Assembly (NCBI GenBank): GCA_964348665.1
Contig: CAYGDP010000014.1
Location: forward strand, 24,602 to 88,601
From: CAYGDP01 sp964348665
GTDB taxonomy: Bacteria; Verrucomicrobiota; Verrucomicrobiia; Palsa-1439; CAYGDP01
Direction of reading: 5' to 3'
DNA length: 64,000 nucleotides
Part shown: positions 16,254 through 25,051 of the stretch, piece after piece
Layout of the letters: every line of letters starts with the position of its first letter
Numbering within the stretch: the first letter of the stretch is position 1
Made by a program: the position numbers and the translations under genes
The notes under the pieces: model-generated
Seen by the model: the letters and a program-made list of their open reading frames with translations, nothing else
Databases searched by the model: none
What the model was told of the DNA's origin: nothing

Positions 16254-19200
16254 TCAGCGAGGAATAAAACACCCGACCGCTGTGGATGTGGCAACGGGCG
16301 GCGCTTTGCCCGCCAACACAGCGTCAAGAGCGTCACGGAGGTCGCGAGTCGTCGGCGCGACGCGCGGTTTGCCAAGGTCGGCGAATCGGTCGTCGATCCG
16401 TCCACGATAAATCATCGTTCCAGACGCGTTAAAGACCGCCGATTCGGGCGTGACCGTCGCGCCGGCGCGCGTGACGAGTTTGTGTTTCGGGTCGAGCAAC
16501 ACCGCGCACTTGTAACCGAAATCTTCCGCGTGTTTTTTTGCGTCCGCCGCTTTCAAATCGGGATCCACATGGACTAAATAGAATGCAACGCCTTTCGCTG
16601 CGTAGTCGGCGACGATGCGGTTGATTTCTGGTGCGAATGCATTCGCGATCGGACAATCGTTAGTAATGAAAATCGCCACGGTCGGTTTTTTTTGCTCCAG
16701 CGGTAGGTGTTCCGCGCCGTTTACGTCGGGAAAGGGTAGCCGATCGATTGTTTTTAATTCCGAATTGGGTGGCATCGCAACCGTATTGGAGGGTGGTGTG
16801 GGGGTTTCGAAATAGAGGATGGAACGGGTGAGACCGTACTCGGAGATGTGTTTGATGTCGTCAAAGTCGCTCATTGGTTTTTCGTCGATACCCAAGCCAT
16901 TGTAGCCGACAAAGAGCGTGTTGTTGCGGAAGCTGGGGGCGTCACCATCCCATCGCGATGCGAGCGCGATGTTATTGTCGAACCACGCAGCGGCGGGGGC
17001 GGACCGGCTGTTGGTCCATTCGTCGTAATAATGTTTTACCAGCCAACCGCCATTCCGCTTTTTGTCAGCCACTTGGAGGGCGTCCCAGAATCCGACCGCA
17101 GGAGTTTTCTCGCTAACCAACCCGCTGCCGACCTGCGCGCCGCCCGCGATGAAATGGACGCGTCCTTCCTTGCCTGTTTCGCGCGAGTGCTCAAAGAGTA
17201 AGGTAGGCCGAAGATTGCCGTGGGCCGTGCCGTATTTGCCGCCAATCCATTCCATCGCCCCTTCCACCAGCTCGCCCTTCGTTTTGTCCCAAGTGAACCG
17301 CCGAATCTGCCAGCGGCTCGGTCTACTTTTACTGACGTCTTGGCCGAGGCCGACGACCAATTCCCGTTTGATCGTGTCCACGCAGGCGCCGACGGGGAAA
17401 GTGCTGGTGAAACCTAGCTCGCGCGGCGCGCTGAATTTTTTTCCGTCCCACAGGGAATACCGCAGAGGCTTGGTCTTGTCGGTCCACAAAAAAGCGATCA
17501 ATTGGTCGGCGTAACTGGCCACGCTGGCCTGCGCGTCAGCACTGTCGGATAACGCGCCCTGTTGATTCCACTCGATCGTGGGCGCGCCATTTTTTTCACT
17601 TGGTTTGCGTAGGACTCCCCGAAGGAACTCGACTCCTTTCTCCGTCGGATAGACGAGAAAGATTTCACCCTTGTGCGAAATGGTTGCGGGATCGCCGCGC
17701 ACGCCAACGTCCACGGCGGTTTCGACTTTACTCCAGCCTTTCTCGCGGGTGGTTTTGTCGAGGAGCGCGCGCCAGAGGATTTTGCCGTTGCGCGGACGTT
17801 CGGGATAATTCGTGGGCGGTTTTGGCGTGATGGCGGCGATGGATTTTGGCAATTGCGGTTCGGAGACATAGAAGAGCAGCAAACGTCCGTCGTGCAAGAG
17901 CAACGAAGGCGCTGCGACAGTGGTGGCAAGCCCAATCCGGTCACCGCCATTAGTGCTATAGCCGTAATTGATATCGGCGCGCACGCCCCGCTCGCCGAGG
18001 ATGCCGTTCCAATTCCAATCAATCAGCGTTGCATGTTCGCCGTCTGGTTTCAGCCGATAGCGATAGGGAATCTTGGCAAGAAATTGCAGCTCTTTGTAGG
18101 GAAACGGCAATCGTTCGTCGAGTTTTTGCTCGCTCAATACAACCTTTGAGAATTTCCCTTGGCTGTAATGAACTTTGGCTGGGCTGCCGTCAAATTGATA
18201 GCTGTAGGCGTAATTCATCAGGCTCGGATAAATCGGACACCAGCTCGGCCCGAAGTACCCCGTGTGATCGAGGCCGAGTTGATGACCAAACTCGTGGATA
18301 AACACCGAGAAAAATCCTTTGTCACCCGACCCTCCCATGTAATCGAGCTGTCCGCTCTGTCCGCCGCCTCCTGTATGCACTTCGAGCCAATGCGCGACGC
18401 CGCGTTTTTCTTTGGCGAAATGGGTCTGGCCCAATTCATACCATCCTTTGCCTTTCGCGGACGCCGCGATGATCGGTTCCCGCAGAAGCCCGTGAAAAGC
18501 AATCCCGGTTTTCCCGTCGGGATTTTCGACCGGTAAATTCGCATAGTAGGCGGTGATCCGCGGCAATTCCTTCTTCACCATTTCCTCTTTGACATCGTCC
18601 TGCCGCTGAATCTCGCAAAGCACGTCTTTGTGAATCGGGCTGAATCCGAGCGCCGCCAAATCGTAGCCGCGCGAGCCCCGGACTTCCCAACCATCCAGTA
18701 GTCCGTCTTGATCGGTGTCGCGCCGCGTCGGGTCGCATCCAAGCGCGCGTTCCTCGTCGTTCGTCAGACCGTCCCCATCCCAATCGGGATCGCTCGTCAC
18801 ATAGGTCGTGTTCGCGAGCACATCGCTGCCGGTGTGCTTTTCGCCCGTGCGACGGAAGCGGATGATATCATCACGACCATCCTTGTTTAAGTCGCCGATG
18901 CAAACGATTGCCGCGCCGGCTGGTTTGGTCAAATCATCCCATCGCGCCATTGTCTTCGGATTGCCCCCGATCAGAACTGTCGCTCCGACCAGCAAGTCTC
19001 TGCCTTTTCCTTTCGTAAAATTCCCGACCACGATTTGATCCTCCGGTTTCCCTCGAAAAATCTTTTGACGATCAACCAATCCGTCCTTTGTCACTTTCGC
19101 GCGCCAGACATCGCCACGCGGCGTCTTCCAGGCCAGTCCCGCCTTTCCGCTTCCGTCGAAATCGCCTGCCGCGAGCAACTCCGGTTCCGGTGAAATCCCG

Positions 19201-19763
19201 ACACTTTGCACCTTAAACGACGGTTGATCCGAGTTGGCATCGTTCCAGAGCAACAACAACAAATTGTCGCCGCTGGAAACCGCCGCGTCGTCTCGCCCGT
19301 CCCCGTCAAAGTCCCCGGCCGTCAAAGTGGCTTGGGTGAGCGGTTTCGGACATTTCCCCGCAACATGCGTGTACCGAAATCGCGTCTTCGAAAATCCGTG
19401 CGCGATACTCACGCGTCCATCGGACGTGATCCCGATCACCTCGGCCCTGTCCTCACTCGAAAACCGCCCGACGGCTGCCGCGAGGCAGTTCTTCCCCAGC
19501 ACAGCCACGCTATCGTTGGCTCGTGTGCGAATCGGTTTTTCACCGTGCTCGTTGGGATAGAGGAAAACTGCGCCATCTTTGGGAAATACACAGAGGAGAT
19601 CGACGTACCCGTCACCCGTCGCGTCGCCAACCAGCGGCAGTCGCGGCACATCGCCAAATCCCATCGCCCAGACGAACGAAGGCGTCAGTCGCGGTTCATC
19701 GCTTGCGGATGCGACGACAACTGGGATACCGACCGCAGCGAATATGCTAGCTTTCCAATTCAT
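16254..19763 (-). CDS. Giant secreted FG-GAP / metzincin-like / redoxin fusion protein
   Basis: The 1169-residue protein has a signal peptide (about 1-21). FG-GAP/VCBS-type calcium-binding repeats cover about 40-300 (GDATGDGYVD, GDFDGDGRDDA, GDFDGSGKAG, GDLNKDGRDD), followed by a thrombospondin-3-like DWDGDGLTNDEE and DTDQDGLLDGWE at 327-360. A metzincin zinc site HEFGHQLGLDH lies at 490-500, with a Met-turn-like SLMNYAYSY just after. A long middle region of probable beta structure follows. The last 150 or so residues are a redoxin domain (NDCPIANAFAPEINRI, HVDPDL, LLDPKHKLV, GATVTPESAVF, YRGRIDDRFADLG) with one cysteine at the active-site position. Function is unknown; a cell-surface or periplasmic protease-redox protein is plausible. 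A good promoter lies upstream. Confidence 0.8.
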   Translation of the reverse strand: MNWKASIFAAVGIPVVVASASDEPRLTPSFVWAMGFGDVPRLPLVGDATGDGYVDLLCVFPKDGAVFLYPNEHGEKPIRTRANDSVAVLGKNCLAAAVGRFSSEDRAEVIGITSDGRVSIAHGFSKTRFRYTHVAGKCPKPLTQATLTAGDFDGDGRDDAAVSSGDNLLLLLWNDANSDQPSFKVQSVGISPEPELLAAGDFDGSGKAGLAWKTPRGDVWRAKVTKDGLVDRQKIFRGKPEDQIVVGNFTKGKGRDLLVGATVLIGGNPKTMARWDDLTKPAGAAIVCIGDLNKDGRDDIIRFRRTGEKHTGSDVLANTTYVTSDPDWDGDGLTNDEERALGCDPTRRDTDQDGLLDGWEVRGSRGYDLAALGFSPIHKDVLCEIQRQDDVKEEMVKKELPRITAYYANLPVENPDGKTGIAFHGLLREPIIAASAKGKGWYELGQTHFAKEKRGVAHWLEVHTGGGGQSGQLDYMGGSGDKGFFSVFIHEFGHQLGLDHTGYFGPSWCPIYPSLMNYAYSYQFDGSPAKVHYSQGKFSKVVLSEQKLDERLPFPYKELQFLAKIPYRYRLKPDGEHATLIDWNWNGILGERGVRADINYGYSTNGGDRIGLATTVAAPSLLLHDGRLLLFYVSEPQLPKSIAAITPKPPTNYPERPRNGKILWRALLDKTTREKGWSKVETAVDVGVRGDPATISHKGEIFLVYPTEKGVEFLRGVLRKPSEKNGAPTIEWNQQGALSDSADAQASVASYADQLIAFLWTDKTKPLRYSLWDGKKFSAPRELGFTSTFPVGACVDTIKRELVVGLGQDVSKSRPSRWQIRRFTWDKTKGELVEGAMEWIGGKYGTAHGNLRPTLLFEHSRETGKEGRVHFIAGGAQVGSGLVSEKTPAVGFWDALQVADKKRNGGWLVKHYYDEWTNSRSAPAAAWFDNNIALASRWDGDAPSFRNNTLFVGYNGLGIDEKPMSDFDDIKHISEYGLTRSILYFETPTPPSNTVAMPPNSELKTIDRLPFPDVNGAEHLPLEQKKPTVAIFITNDCPIANAFAPEINRIVADYAAKGVAFYLVHVDPDLKAADAKKHAEDFGYKCAVLLDPKHKLVTRAGATVTPESAVFNASGTMIYRGRIDDRFADLGKPRVAPTTRDLRDALDAVLAGKAPPVATSTAVGCFIPR

Positions 19764-19786
19764 TGCTTTACTTAGACCACATGTGC

Positions 19787-19815
19787 AGCATAGCGTTCGT
19801 GGAAGGTTGTTGCAA
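19787..19815 (-). promoter_or_regulatory. Putative promoter of the giant secreted protein gene
   Basis: On the minus strand TTGCAA (19815-19810), 17 bases, then TATGCT (19792-19787); the ATG is at 19763. Both boxes match four or five of six consensus bases at ideal spacing. Confidence 0.5.
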
Positions 19816-19978
19816 GTGCAAGTTCACCTTCGAATGACATCTCCCGCCGCACACGCTTCCAACAAATCCAACCATATTTTGCCCTCGCTGAGACAAAATC
19901 TCCCCAATGTGCGATGGGGGGAGCGTTTTGATCGTTTGCTATGTCCCTTGGGTTAATGTTTGCCTCTGCATGGAAAAC

Positions 19979-20008
19979 TTGCATAAGACATAAGTCGCTT
20001 GCTACGTT
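19979..20008 (+). promoter_or_regulatory. Putative promoter of the D-threonine aldolase-like gene
   Basis: TTGCAT (19979-19984), an 18-base spacer and TACGTT (20003-20008) precede the ATG at 20027. The match is moderate. The rest of the 263-base divergent spacer shows nothing else I can name. Confidence 0.35.
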
Positions 20009-20026
20009 CTGTATTGACGGTATCCG

Positions 20027-21124
20027 ATGAAACAAACCCTCGATCATCTCGATACGCCCGCCGTGGTTGTAGATCTCGACGTGATGGAACGGAACATCGC
20101 GGCGATGGCGGTGTATGCACGCAATCACAAACTCGCGCTTTGGCCGCACACAAAAACCCACAAAAGCCCTGAACTGGCCCAAATGCAAATGGCTGCTGGC
20201 GCGGCGGGGATTACCGTCGCCAAGGTTGGCGAAGCGGAAGTTATGGCTGACGCAGGGTTTCGCGATATCTTGATACACTATCCCGTTGTGGGCACGGAGA
20301 AATGTGAGCGACTGGCGAAGTTGGCGAACCAAGCGAACATCAGTGTTGCCCTTGATTCCATCGAGAGCGCAAAACAGATCGCCAGTGCTGCGAAACGGTA
20401 TGGCGCTACGATCGGTGTGTTGATCGAGTTGGATGTCGGTTTGCACCGCACGGGCGTATTGACCGCGACCGAGGCGGTGAAACTCGGACAGCAAATCATG
20501 AAATTGCGCGGCGTGAAATTGGTCGGCCTATCGTATTTTCCCGGTCATATCAAGATGCGGCCTTCGCTCCAGAAACCCGCGTTGCAAACCGTCAGCGATT
20601 TTCTGGACGATGTGCTCGCGCGTTTTGGGAAAGCAGGGTTGCCGACCGACCGTGTCAGCGGCGGATCGACGCCAACGGCGCGACAAAGCCATCTGGTTCG
20701 CAGACTGACGGAGATTCGTCCCGGCGCGTATATCTTTTACGACCGGAACAGCATACTCGAAGGCTGCGCGACGGAAGCCGACTGCGCGCTGCGGATCGTT
20801 ACGACGGTCATCAGCACGTCGGTGGCCGGCCGTGCAATGACGGATGCGGGATCAAAGACACTCTTCAGCGATCGCGCGACCGGAGGCGCGCCGGGATTCG
20901 GGTTGGTGGTTGGACATCCCGACGTGGAAATGATCGCTCTGAACGAAGAGCATGGACATCTTGACGTATCGAAATGCAAGCATCGCTTTCGAGTTGGCGA
21001 ACGGCTGACGGTAATCCCAAATCACGTTTGTCCTTGCGTTAATTTGCATGACACGATTTACGGACATAGCCGGGGCGTTATCGAGCGCGAGTGGCGGGTG
21101 GTTGCGCGAGGGCGTGTGCGTTAA
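20027..21124 (+). CDS. D-threonine aldolase / D-serine dehydratase-like PLP enzyme
   Basis: The 365-residue protein belongs to the fold-III (alanine racemase-like) PLP family that includes metal-dependent D-threonine aldolase and D-serine dehydratase. DTPAVVVDLDVMERNI (9-24) starts the barrel, PHTKTHK (40-46) carries the Schiff-base lysine, VSGGSTPT binds phosphate, and the C-terminal IPNHVCPCVN supplies the His and Cys metal ligands. Family members cleave D-beta-hydroxy amino acids to glycine and an aldehyde, or deaminate D-serine; this one cannot be placed more precisely. It is alone, rightward, with a possible promoter 20-50 bases upstream. Confidence 0.82.
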   Translation: MKQTLDHLDTPAVVVDLDVMERNIAAMAVYARNHKLALWPHTKTHKSPELAQMQMAAGAAGITVAKVGEAEVMADAGFRDILIHYPVVGTEKCERLAKLANQANISVALDSIESAKQIASAAKRYGATIGVLIELDVGLHRTGVLTATEAVKLGQQIMKLRGVKLVGLSYFPGHIKMRPSLQKPALQTVSDFLDDVLARFGKAGLPTDRVSGGSTPTARQSHLVRRLTEIRPGAYIFYDRNSILEGCATEADCALRIVTTVISTSVAGRAMTDAGSKTLFSDRATGGAPGFGLVVGHPDVEMIALNEEHGHLDVSKCKHRFRVGERLTVIPNHVCPCVNLHDTIYGHSRGVIEREWRVVARGRVR

Positions 21125-21125
21125 A

Positions 21126-21205
21126 AGGTTGAACGGTTCAATCGTTGAATCGTGTGAATCTATCCGGCTCGATTTGACCATTTACTTTTTAACGATTCAA
21201 CGCTT
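21126..21205. repeat. TTGAATCG-type inverted repeat
   Basis: GTTGAACGGTTCAATCGTTG near 21127 and AACGATTCAACG near 21191 can pair across the spacer between two convergent genes. Similar TTGAATCG/GTTAAA units lie at 5921-5960 and 50593-50630. Confidence 0.5.
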
Positions 21206-22105
21206 CCTTGCCGCATAGCGTCGTTCGGTCTCATATTTCGCATCCAAGCGAACGAGGCGATTGAATTCGTCGAAGTTCAGCAGTCGTTTGCGGTCGTTGC
21301 GCGTGGTGCCTTTCGCGCGCAGCACGCGCAGGATGTCTTGCGCTGCTTTGGCGTAGGAGTAGAGGACAGCGAGCGGACAGACGATCATCTGAAACCCGAT
21401 ATTGCGCAGCTCTTCGCGAGAGAGCAATGGCGTGACACCTTTCTCGATCATATTGGCGACCAGCGGGGGTGGAAGCTCTTTCGCGATGGTCTTCAGTTCT
21501 TTGAGAGATTGGGGCGCCTCGACGAAGAGCGCGTCGGCGCCCGCCTCTTTGTATTTCAGGCAGCGTTTGATCGCGTCCTTCAGTCCATTGACCTGTCGGG
21601 CATCGGTGCGAGCGACGATGAAAAAATCACCCTCACTCCGACCCTCTCCCGCTGATGTGGGCGAGGTACGAGAACGGCGCGCATCAGTCGCCGCGCGAAG
21701 TTTTTCGACGTGTTCCTCGACGGGAATCACACGTTTGCCGCGCATATGACCGCATTTCTTGGGCCATTCCTGATCTTCGAGAAACATTCCTGCTGCACCC
21801 GCGCGCTGGAGTTGGCGGACGGTGTGCTGGACGTTGAGCGGGTTGCCGTAACCGGTGTCGGCATCCACGATGACCGGCGCGGACGACACCGCACAGACCC
21901 GGCGTGCGGCCTCGGTGATATCGGGCAGCGTGACATAACCGAAGTCAGGTTCGCCGAGCGCGACAGCGGAGACGCTGTAGCCACTGATGAAAATGACCTC
22001 GAAACCCGCATCGCAGGCGATTCGCGCCGAGAGTGCATCGAAGACTCCCGGCATCAGATAGGTGTCGCGGGCGATCAAGTTGCGGATTTTTTGGGCGGAT
22101 GTCAT
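21197..22105 (-). CDS. Isocitrate lyase / PEP mutase family enzyme
   Basis: The 302-residue barrel enzyme has the family loops MPGVFDALSARIA (18-30), ISGYSVSA, DADTGYGN (81-88, metal site) and WPKKCGHMRGK (114-124, catalytic lid cysteine). Members include methylisocitrate lyase, oxaloacetate decarboxylase and carboxyvinyl-carboxyphosphonate mutase; KKCGH is typical of lyases, but the substrate is not fixed by what can be seen. Residues about 143-159 (RRSRTSPTSAGEGRSEG) are encoded by a palindromic CCCTCACTCCGACCCTCTCCC-type repeat at 21629-21679, inserted in frame just before the conserved FFIVARTDA strand. The ATG at 22105 gives the normal N-terminus. Confidence 0.85.
   Translation of the reverse strand: MTSAQKIRNLIARDTYLMPGVFDALSARIACDAGFEVIFISGYSVSAVALGEPDFGYVTLPDITEAARRVCAVSSAPVIVDADTGYGNPLNVQHTVRQLQRAGAAGMFLEDQEWPKKCGHMRGKRVIPVEEHVEKLRAATDARRSRTSPTSAGEGRSEGDFFIVARTDARQVNGLKDAIKRCLKYKEAGADALFVEAPQSLKELKTIAKELPPPLVANMIEKGVTPLLSREELRNIGFQMIVCPLAVLYSYAKAAQDILRVLRAKGTTRNDRKRLLNFDEFNRLVRLDAKYETERRYAARKR
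21629..21679. repeat. CCCTCTCCC-type palindromic repeat inside a coding region
   Basis: TCACCCTCACTCCGACCCTC, then TCCCGCTGATGTGGGCGAGG forms an imperfect hairpin. It adds about 17 residues to the PEP-mutase-family protein in frame, between two conserved strands. Confidence 0.6.
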
Positions 22106-22160
22106 GGGCAGAAGAATAACAAAACCGGTGCGCATGAGCCAAGCCAGACTTGCGCCTTGA

Positions 22161-22865
22161 TTGGTGGGCTGCTACGGTTGGTGTGTGGATGAGGCGGGAA
22201 ATATTGCAAGCGGCGATCAGGCGACCGGGAATGCGCCGTTGTTTGAAACGGAGATTGAAGCGACGACGCTCAAGCGCGAGCGATGGAAGCTCGTTGTGTA
22301 TCCGGATTTTCTCACGCTCAAATCCCCCGCCGACCTGCATCCGACCGGCGTGACACGATTGGAATCCGCGGACAAAATCGAGTTGCCGCCGTGGCCGCGA
22401 GTGTTCGTTCTCATCAAGCCCAAGCGATTGGTTTTCAAAATCGACGAGGCTACACACAAGGCCTTGCTGGATTGGTTCGGTCCGCCGACCGAAGCGCAAT
22501 TGCGGGCGACCTTGAAACGGCGATTTTCCTTTAGCTTGCCCTTAGCCATCTTTTTGACCCTGATCGGTGTATCCATGATTGCTGCGCGCAGGATGAATGG
22601 TCATCCAAGACAGGTGACCGACTGGTTTTTTATCGTATGGGGAATCGGGTTTGGGATCTGCGGAGCATTGGCGAGAAGCAAACCTCATCGCTCGCTTTTT
22701 TTGGCGGAAGCAATGTGGCTCGTGCTGCTTGTCATTTACCTGGTCAACATCATCGTCAGTGGCCGAAGTTGGCTTTGGGGCATTTTGATTCTGATGAATT
22801 TCATAGGCATTTCCCAAACCATCAAGCTCTACCGCCGATTTGCGCCGGACCAAATGGCGCGATAA
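22161..22865 (+). CDS. Membrane protein of unknown function
   Basis: About 234 residues: a soluble N-terminal half of probable beta structure (KRERWKLVVYPDFLTLKSP, KRLVFKIDEATHKALLDWFGPP) followed by four membrane helices at about 124-143, 154-170, 182-200 and 204-220. The N-terminal part resembles a PH-like membrane-associated domain, but that is a weak impression. The start is uncertain: TTG at 22161 and GTG at 22164 are in frame, with no ATG before conserved-looking sequence. It lies 49 bases before gltX in the same direction. No function is assigned. Confidence 0.55.
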   Translation: MVGCYGWCVDEAGNIASGDQATGNAPLFETEIEATTLKRERWKLVVYPDFLTLKSPADLHPTGVTRLESADKIELPPWPRVFVLIKPKRLVFKIDEATHKALLDWFGPPTEAQLRATLKRRFSFSLPLAIFLTLIGVSMIAARRMNGHPRQVTDWFFIVWGIGFGICGALARSKPHRSLFLAEAMWLVLLVIYLVNIIVSGRSWLWGILILMNFIGISQTIKLYRRFAPDQMAR

Positions 22866-22914
22866 TAACGGTTGCGCCCTTGCCATTGCCGCGTTTTCTG
22901 TTACGTTCGCCCTC

Positions 22915-24252
22915 GTGAATATACGAGTTCGCTTTGCTCCAAGCCCGACCGGCTACCTCCATATTGGTAGCGTGCGGACGGCGCTCTTCAATTGGCTCTA
23001 CGCCCGCCACACCGGCGGGACGTTTGTGCTGCGCATCGAGGACACCGACGCGGCGCGCAACACGGCGGAATCGCTTCGCACGATCCTCGACGGATTGCGA
23101 TGGCTCGGGCTGGATTGGGACGAAGGCCCGGAGAAAGACGGCGCGCACGGGCCGTATTTTCAGTCGCAGCGCGGCGAAATCTACAAGCGGCGCGTGCGCG
23201 AGTTGATGGACAAAGGCATGGCGTACGAGCACGAGGGCGCGATCCGATTCAAGATGACGCGAGAACCAATCGAGATGCGCGACCTGATCGTCGGCAAGGT
23301 CATTCGCCCGCTCAACGAGAAAGAAGCGCTCGACCCCGATTTTGTGATTATTCGCAGCGATGGAAATCCCGTGTTCCATTTCGTCAACGTCGTGGACGAC
23401 ATGGAAATGCGAATCACGCACGTCATCCGCGGCGAGGATCATCTCTCCAACACACCGAAACACATCGCGCTCTTCCGCGCGTTTGGCGTCGAGCCGCCGC
23501 AGTACGCGCATATCCCGATGATATTGAATTCCGACGGCAGCAAGATGAGCAAGAGCGACGCGCGACCTGATTTTGCGCGGCTTGCGTCGCTCGACGCCTA
23601 TCTGGCCGACGGCTATCTGCCGGAGGCGATGCGGAACTACCTCTGTTTGCTCGGGTGGTCGCCGAAAGACAATCGCGAAGTGATGCCCCTGGCCGACATT
23701 GTCGGTCTGTTTGATTTGCCGCAGATCATCCGTCACAATGCCCGGTTCGATCTGGATAAACTCTTTTGGATTAACGGCGAATACATTCGATCCATGCCGA
23801 TGGAACAGTTCGCGGCGGCAGGCCGCTCCCTGTTGCCGACAGGTGTGGCCCCGGATTATGTGAAAGCGGTGCTGGCATTGGTGAAAGAAAAAATCAAGCT
23901 GCTCAAGGATTTGCCGGCTTGGACGAATTATTTTTTCAGCGACCAGTTCGAGTATGATCCGGAAGCCGTGAAAAAATCCTGTGCCGCGCCTCAAACCGGA
24001 GAGCGAATGCGGCGATTGGCGGAGAAATTTTCCCCAATTGATCCGTGGGAACACAAACCACTGGAGACAGCATTGCGAGTATTGGCGACCGAGCTGGGGT
24101 TGAAGCCAGGTGACTTGATACATCCCTGCCGCGTGGCGGTGTCGGGCAAATCGGTTGGCGCGGGTTTGTTCGAAACATTGGCGCTATTGGGGCGGGAGCG
24201 TGTGTTAGCTCGACTCCGCCGGGCGTCGGAGAGGTTTGGGCAGGCGCAATGA
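22915..24252 (+). CDS. gltX: Glutamyl-tRNA synthetase
   Basis: The 445-residue class I synthetase charges tRNA with glutamate. FAPSPTGYLHIG (7-18) holds the HIGH-type motif, VLRIEDTD binds glutamate, the connective region holds VIRGEDHLSNTPKH, and GSKMSKS is the KMSKS loop. The C-terminal anticodon-binding domain is present (PWEHKPLETALR, RVAVSGKSVGAGLFETLALLG). The start is GTG at 22915; the upstream ATG at 22840 would overlap the previous gene and add unrelated sequence. The stop overlaps the ATG of pgsA. Confidence 0.94.
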   Translation: MNIRVRFAPSPTGYLHIGSVRTALFNWLYARHTGGTFVLRIEDTDAARNTAESLRTILDGLRWLGLDWDEGPEKDGAHGPYFQSQRGEIYKRRVRELMDKGMAYEHEGAIRFKMTREPIEMRDLIVGKVIRPLNEKEALDPDFVIIRSDGNPVFHFVNVVDDMEMRITHVIRGEDHLSNTPKHIALFRAFGVEPPQYAHIPMILNSDGSKMSKSDARPDFARLASLDAYLADGYLPEAMRNYLCLLGWSPKDNREVMPLADIVGLFDLPQIIRHNARFDLDKLFWINGEYIRSMPMEQFAAAGRSLLPTGVAPDYVKAVLALVKEKIKLLKDLPAWTNYFFSDQFEYDPEAVKKSCAAPQTGERMRRLAEKFSPIDPWEHKPLETALRVLATELGLKPGDLIHPCRVAVSGKSVGAGLFETLALLGRERVLARLRRASERFGQAQ

Positions 24253-24860
24253 CCTGGGCCAATCGCATCACCATCCTGCGGATCCTGCTGATTCCGATCT
24301 TTGTAACGCTGATGATTCACTATGGCAGGAGCATCATTCTCAAAGACCCGAACGAATGGTTTTGGGCCTGGGCGTGTCTTGTCTTCGCCATCGCCGCGAT
24401 CAGCGATGGTGTGGACGGTTATTTGGCGCGGCATCGAGGGCAACGGACGGAGTTGGGAGCGGTGCTCGATCCGCTGGCGGACAAACTTCTGTTGGTCGCG
24501 GCGATTGTATTGCTGACGGTCAATTACGGGGATGCATTTGACGGGTTGCCGGCCTGGTTCGCCGTGACGGTCATCGGTCGCGATCTGATTCTCGGCATCG
24601 GCGCGATGATCGTTCATTTGTGGGTTGGTGAAGTGACGGTGCGACCGCGTTGGATCGGCAAGGTTTCGACAGTGGCGCAGATGCTTGTGATTGGCTGGAC
24701 ACTGCTCAAGATTCATAAACCGGACGTGATCTTCTCCGTCGTGGTGTTTGTTGCCGCCACCAGCACGATCGCGTCTTGTCTTTGGTATATCTACGACGGT
24801 GCCAAACAGTTTGGCGCGCACGGCAAAGCGGAAGAAAAAAACAAAACCAAAACCCAATAA
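24249..24860 (+). CDS. pgsA: CDP-alcohol phosphatidyltransferase, probably CDP-diacylglycerol-glycerol-3-phosphate 3-phosphatidyltransferase
   Basis: The 203-residue integral membrane enzyme has the CDP-alcohol motif DG-x2-AR-x8-G-x3-D-x3-D within DGVDGYLARHRGQRTELGAVLDPLADK (the signature spans about 55-81). Around five to six helices are predicted. PgsA makes phosphatidylglycerophosphate; the N-terminus MTWANRITILRILLIPIF is typical of PgsA rather than PssA. The start overlaps the gltX stop (ATGA). The C-terminal KAEEKNKTKTQ is lysine-rich and runs straight into the CA/GT repeat, so the last residues may be repeat-influenced. Confidence 0.88.
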   Translation: MTWANRITILRILLIPIFVTLMIHYGRSIILKDPNEWFWAWACLVFAIAAISDGVDGYLARHRGQRTELGAVLDPLADKLLLVAAIVLLTVNYGDAFDGLPAWFAVTVIGRDLILGIGAMIVHLWVGEVTVRPRWIGKVSTVAQMLVIGWTLLKIHKPDVIFSVVVFVAATSTIASCLWYIYDGAKQFGAHGKAEEKNKTKTQ

Positions 24861-24997
24861 AACTTCAAATTCCAAACTGCAAACCCAAATGAACCTTCTG
24901 ATCTCGGATTCCAATCAAGCCATTAATTGCCTCAACGCTAGTGGTGCTTGGTGCTTGGGATTTTTTTGGAGTTTGGGTTTTGGGTTTTGGAGTTTTA
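24861..24997. repeat. CA/GT heptamer inverted-repeat element, copy 4
   Basis: The left arm is ACTTCAAATTCCAAAC, then TGCAAACCCAAA (24862-24889); the right arm, from GGTGCTTGGTGCTTGGGATT to GGGTTTTGGAGTTTT (24942-24995), is longer and strongly G/T-rich. It begins directly at the pgsA stop, and der starts 55 bases later. Translation of the right arm gives a hydrophobic false N-terminus in frame with der. Confidence 0.75.
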
Positions 24998-25051
24998 GTG
25001 AGACCTTCCAAGCAAGCATTTGGACAGAGTATTAAGCGGATCGAATCGAAT

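Noticed and set aside
24941..25051. 37-residue N-terminal extension of Der
   Set aside because: W/G/F-rich sequence is the translation of the G/T repeat arm; normal Der starts at 25052.
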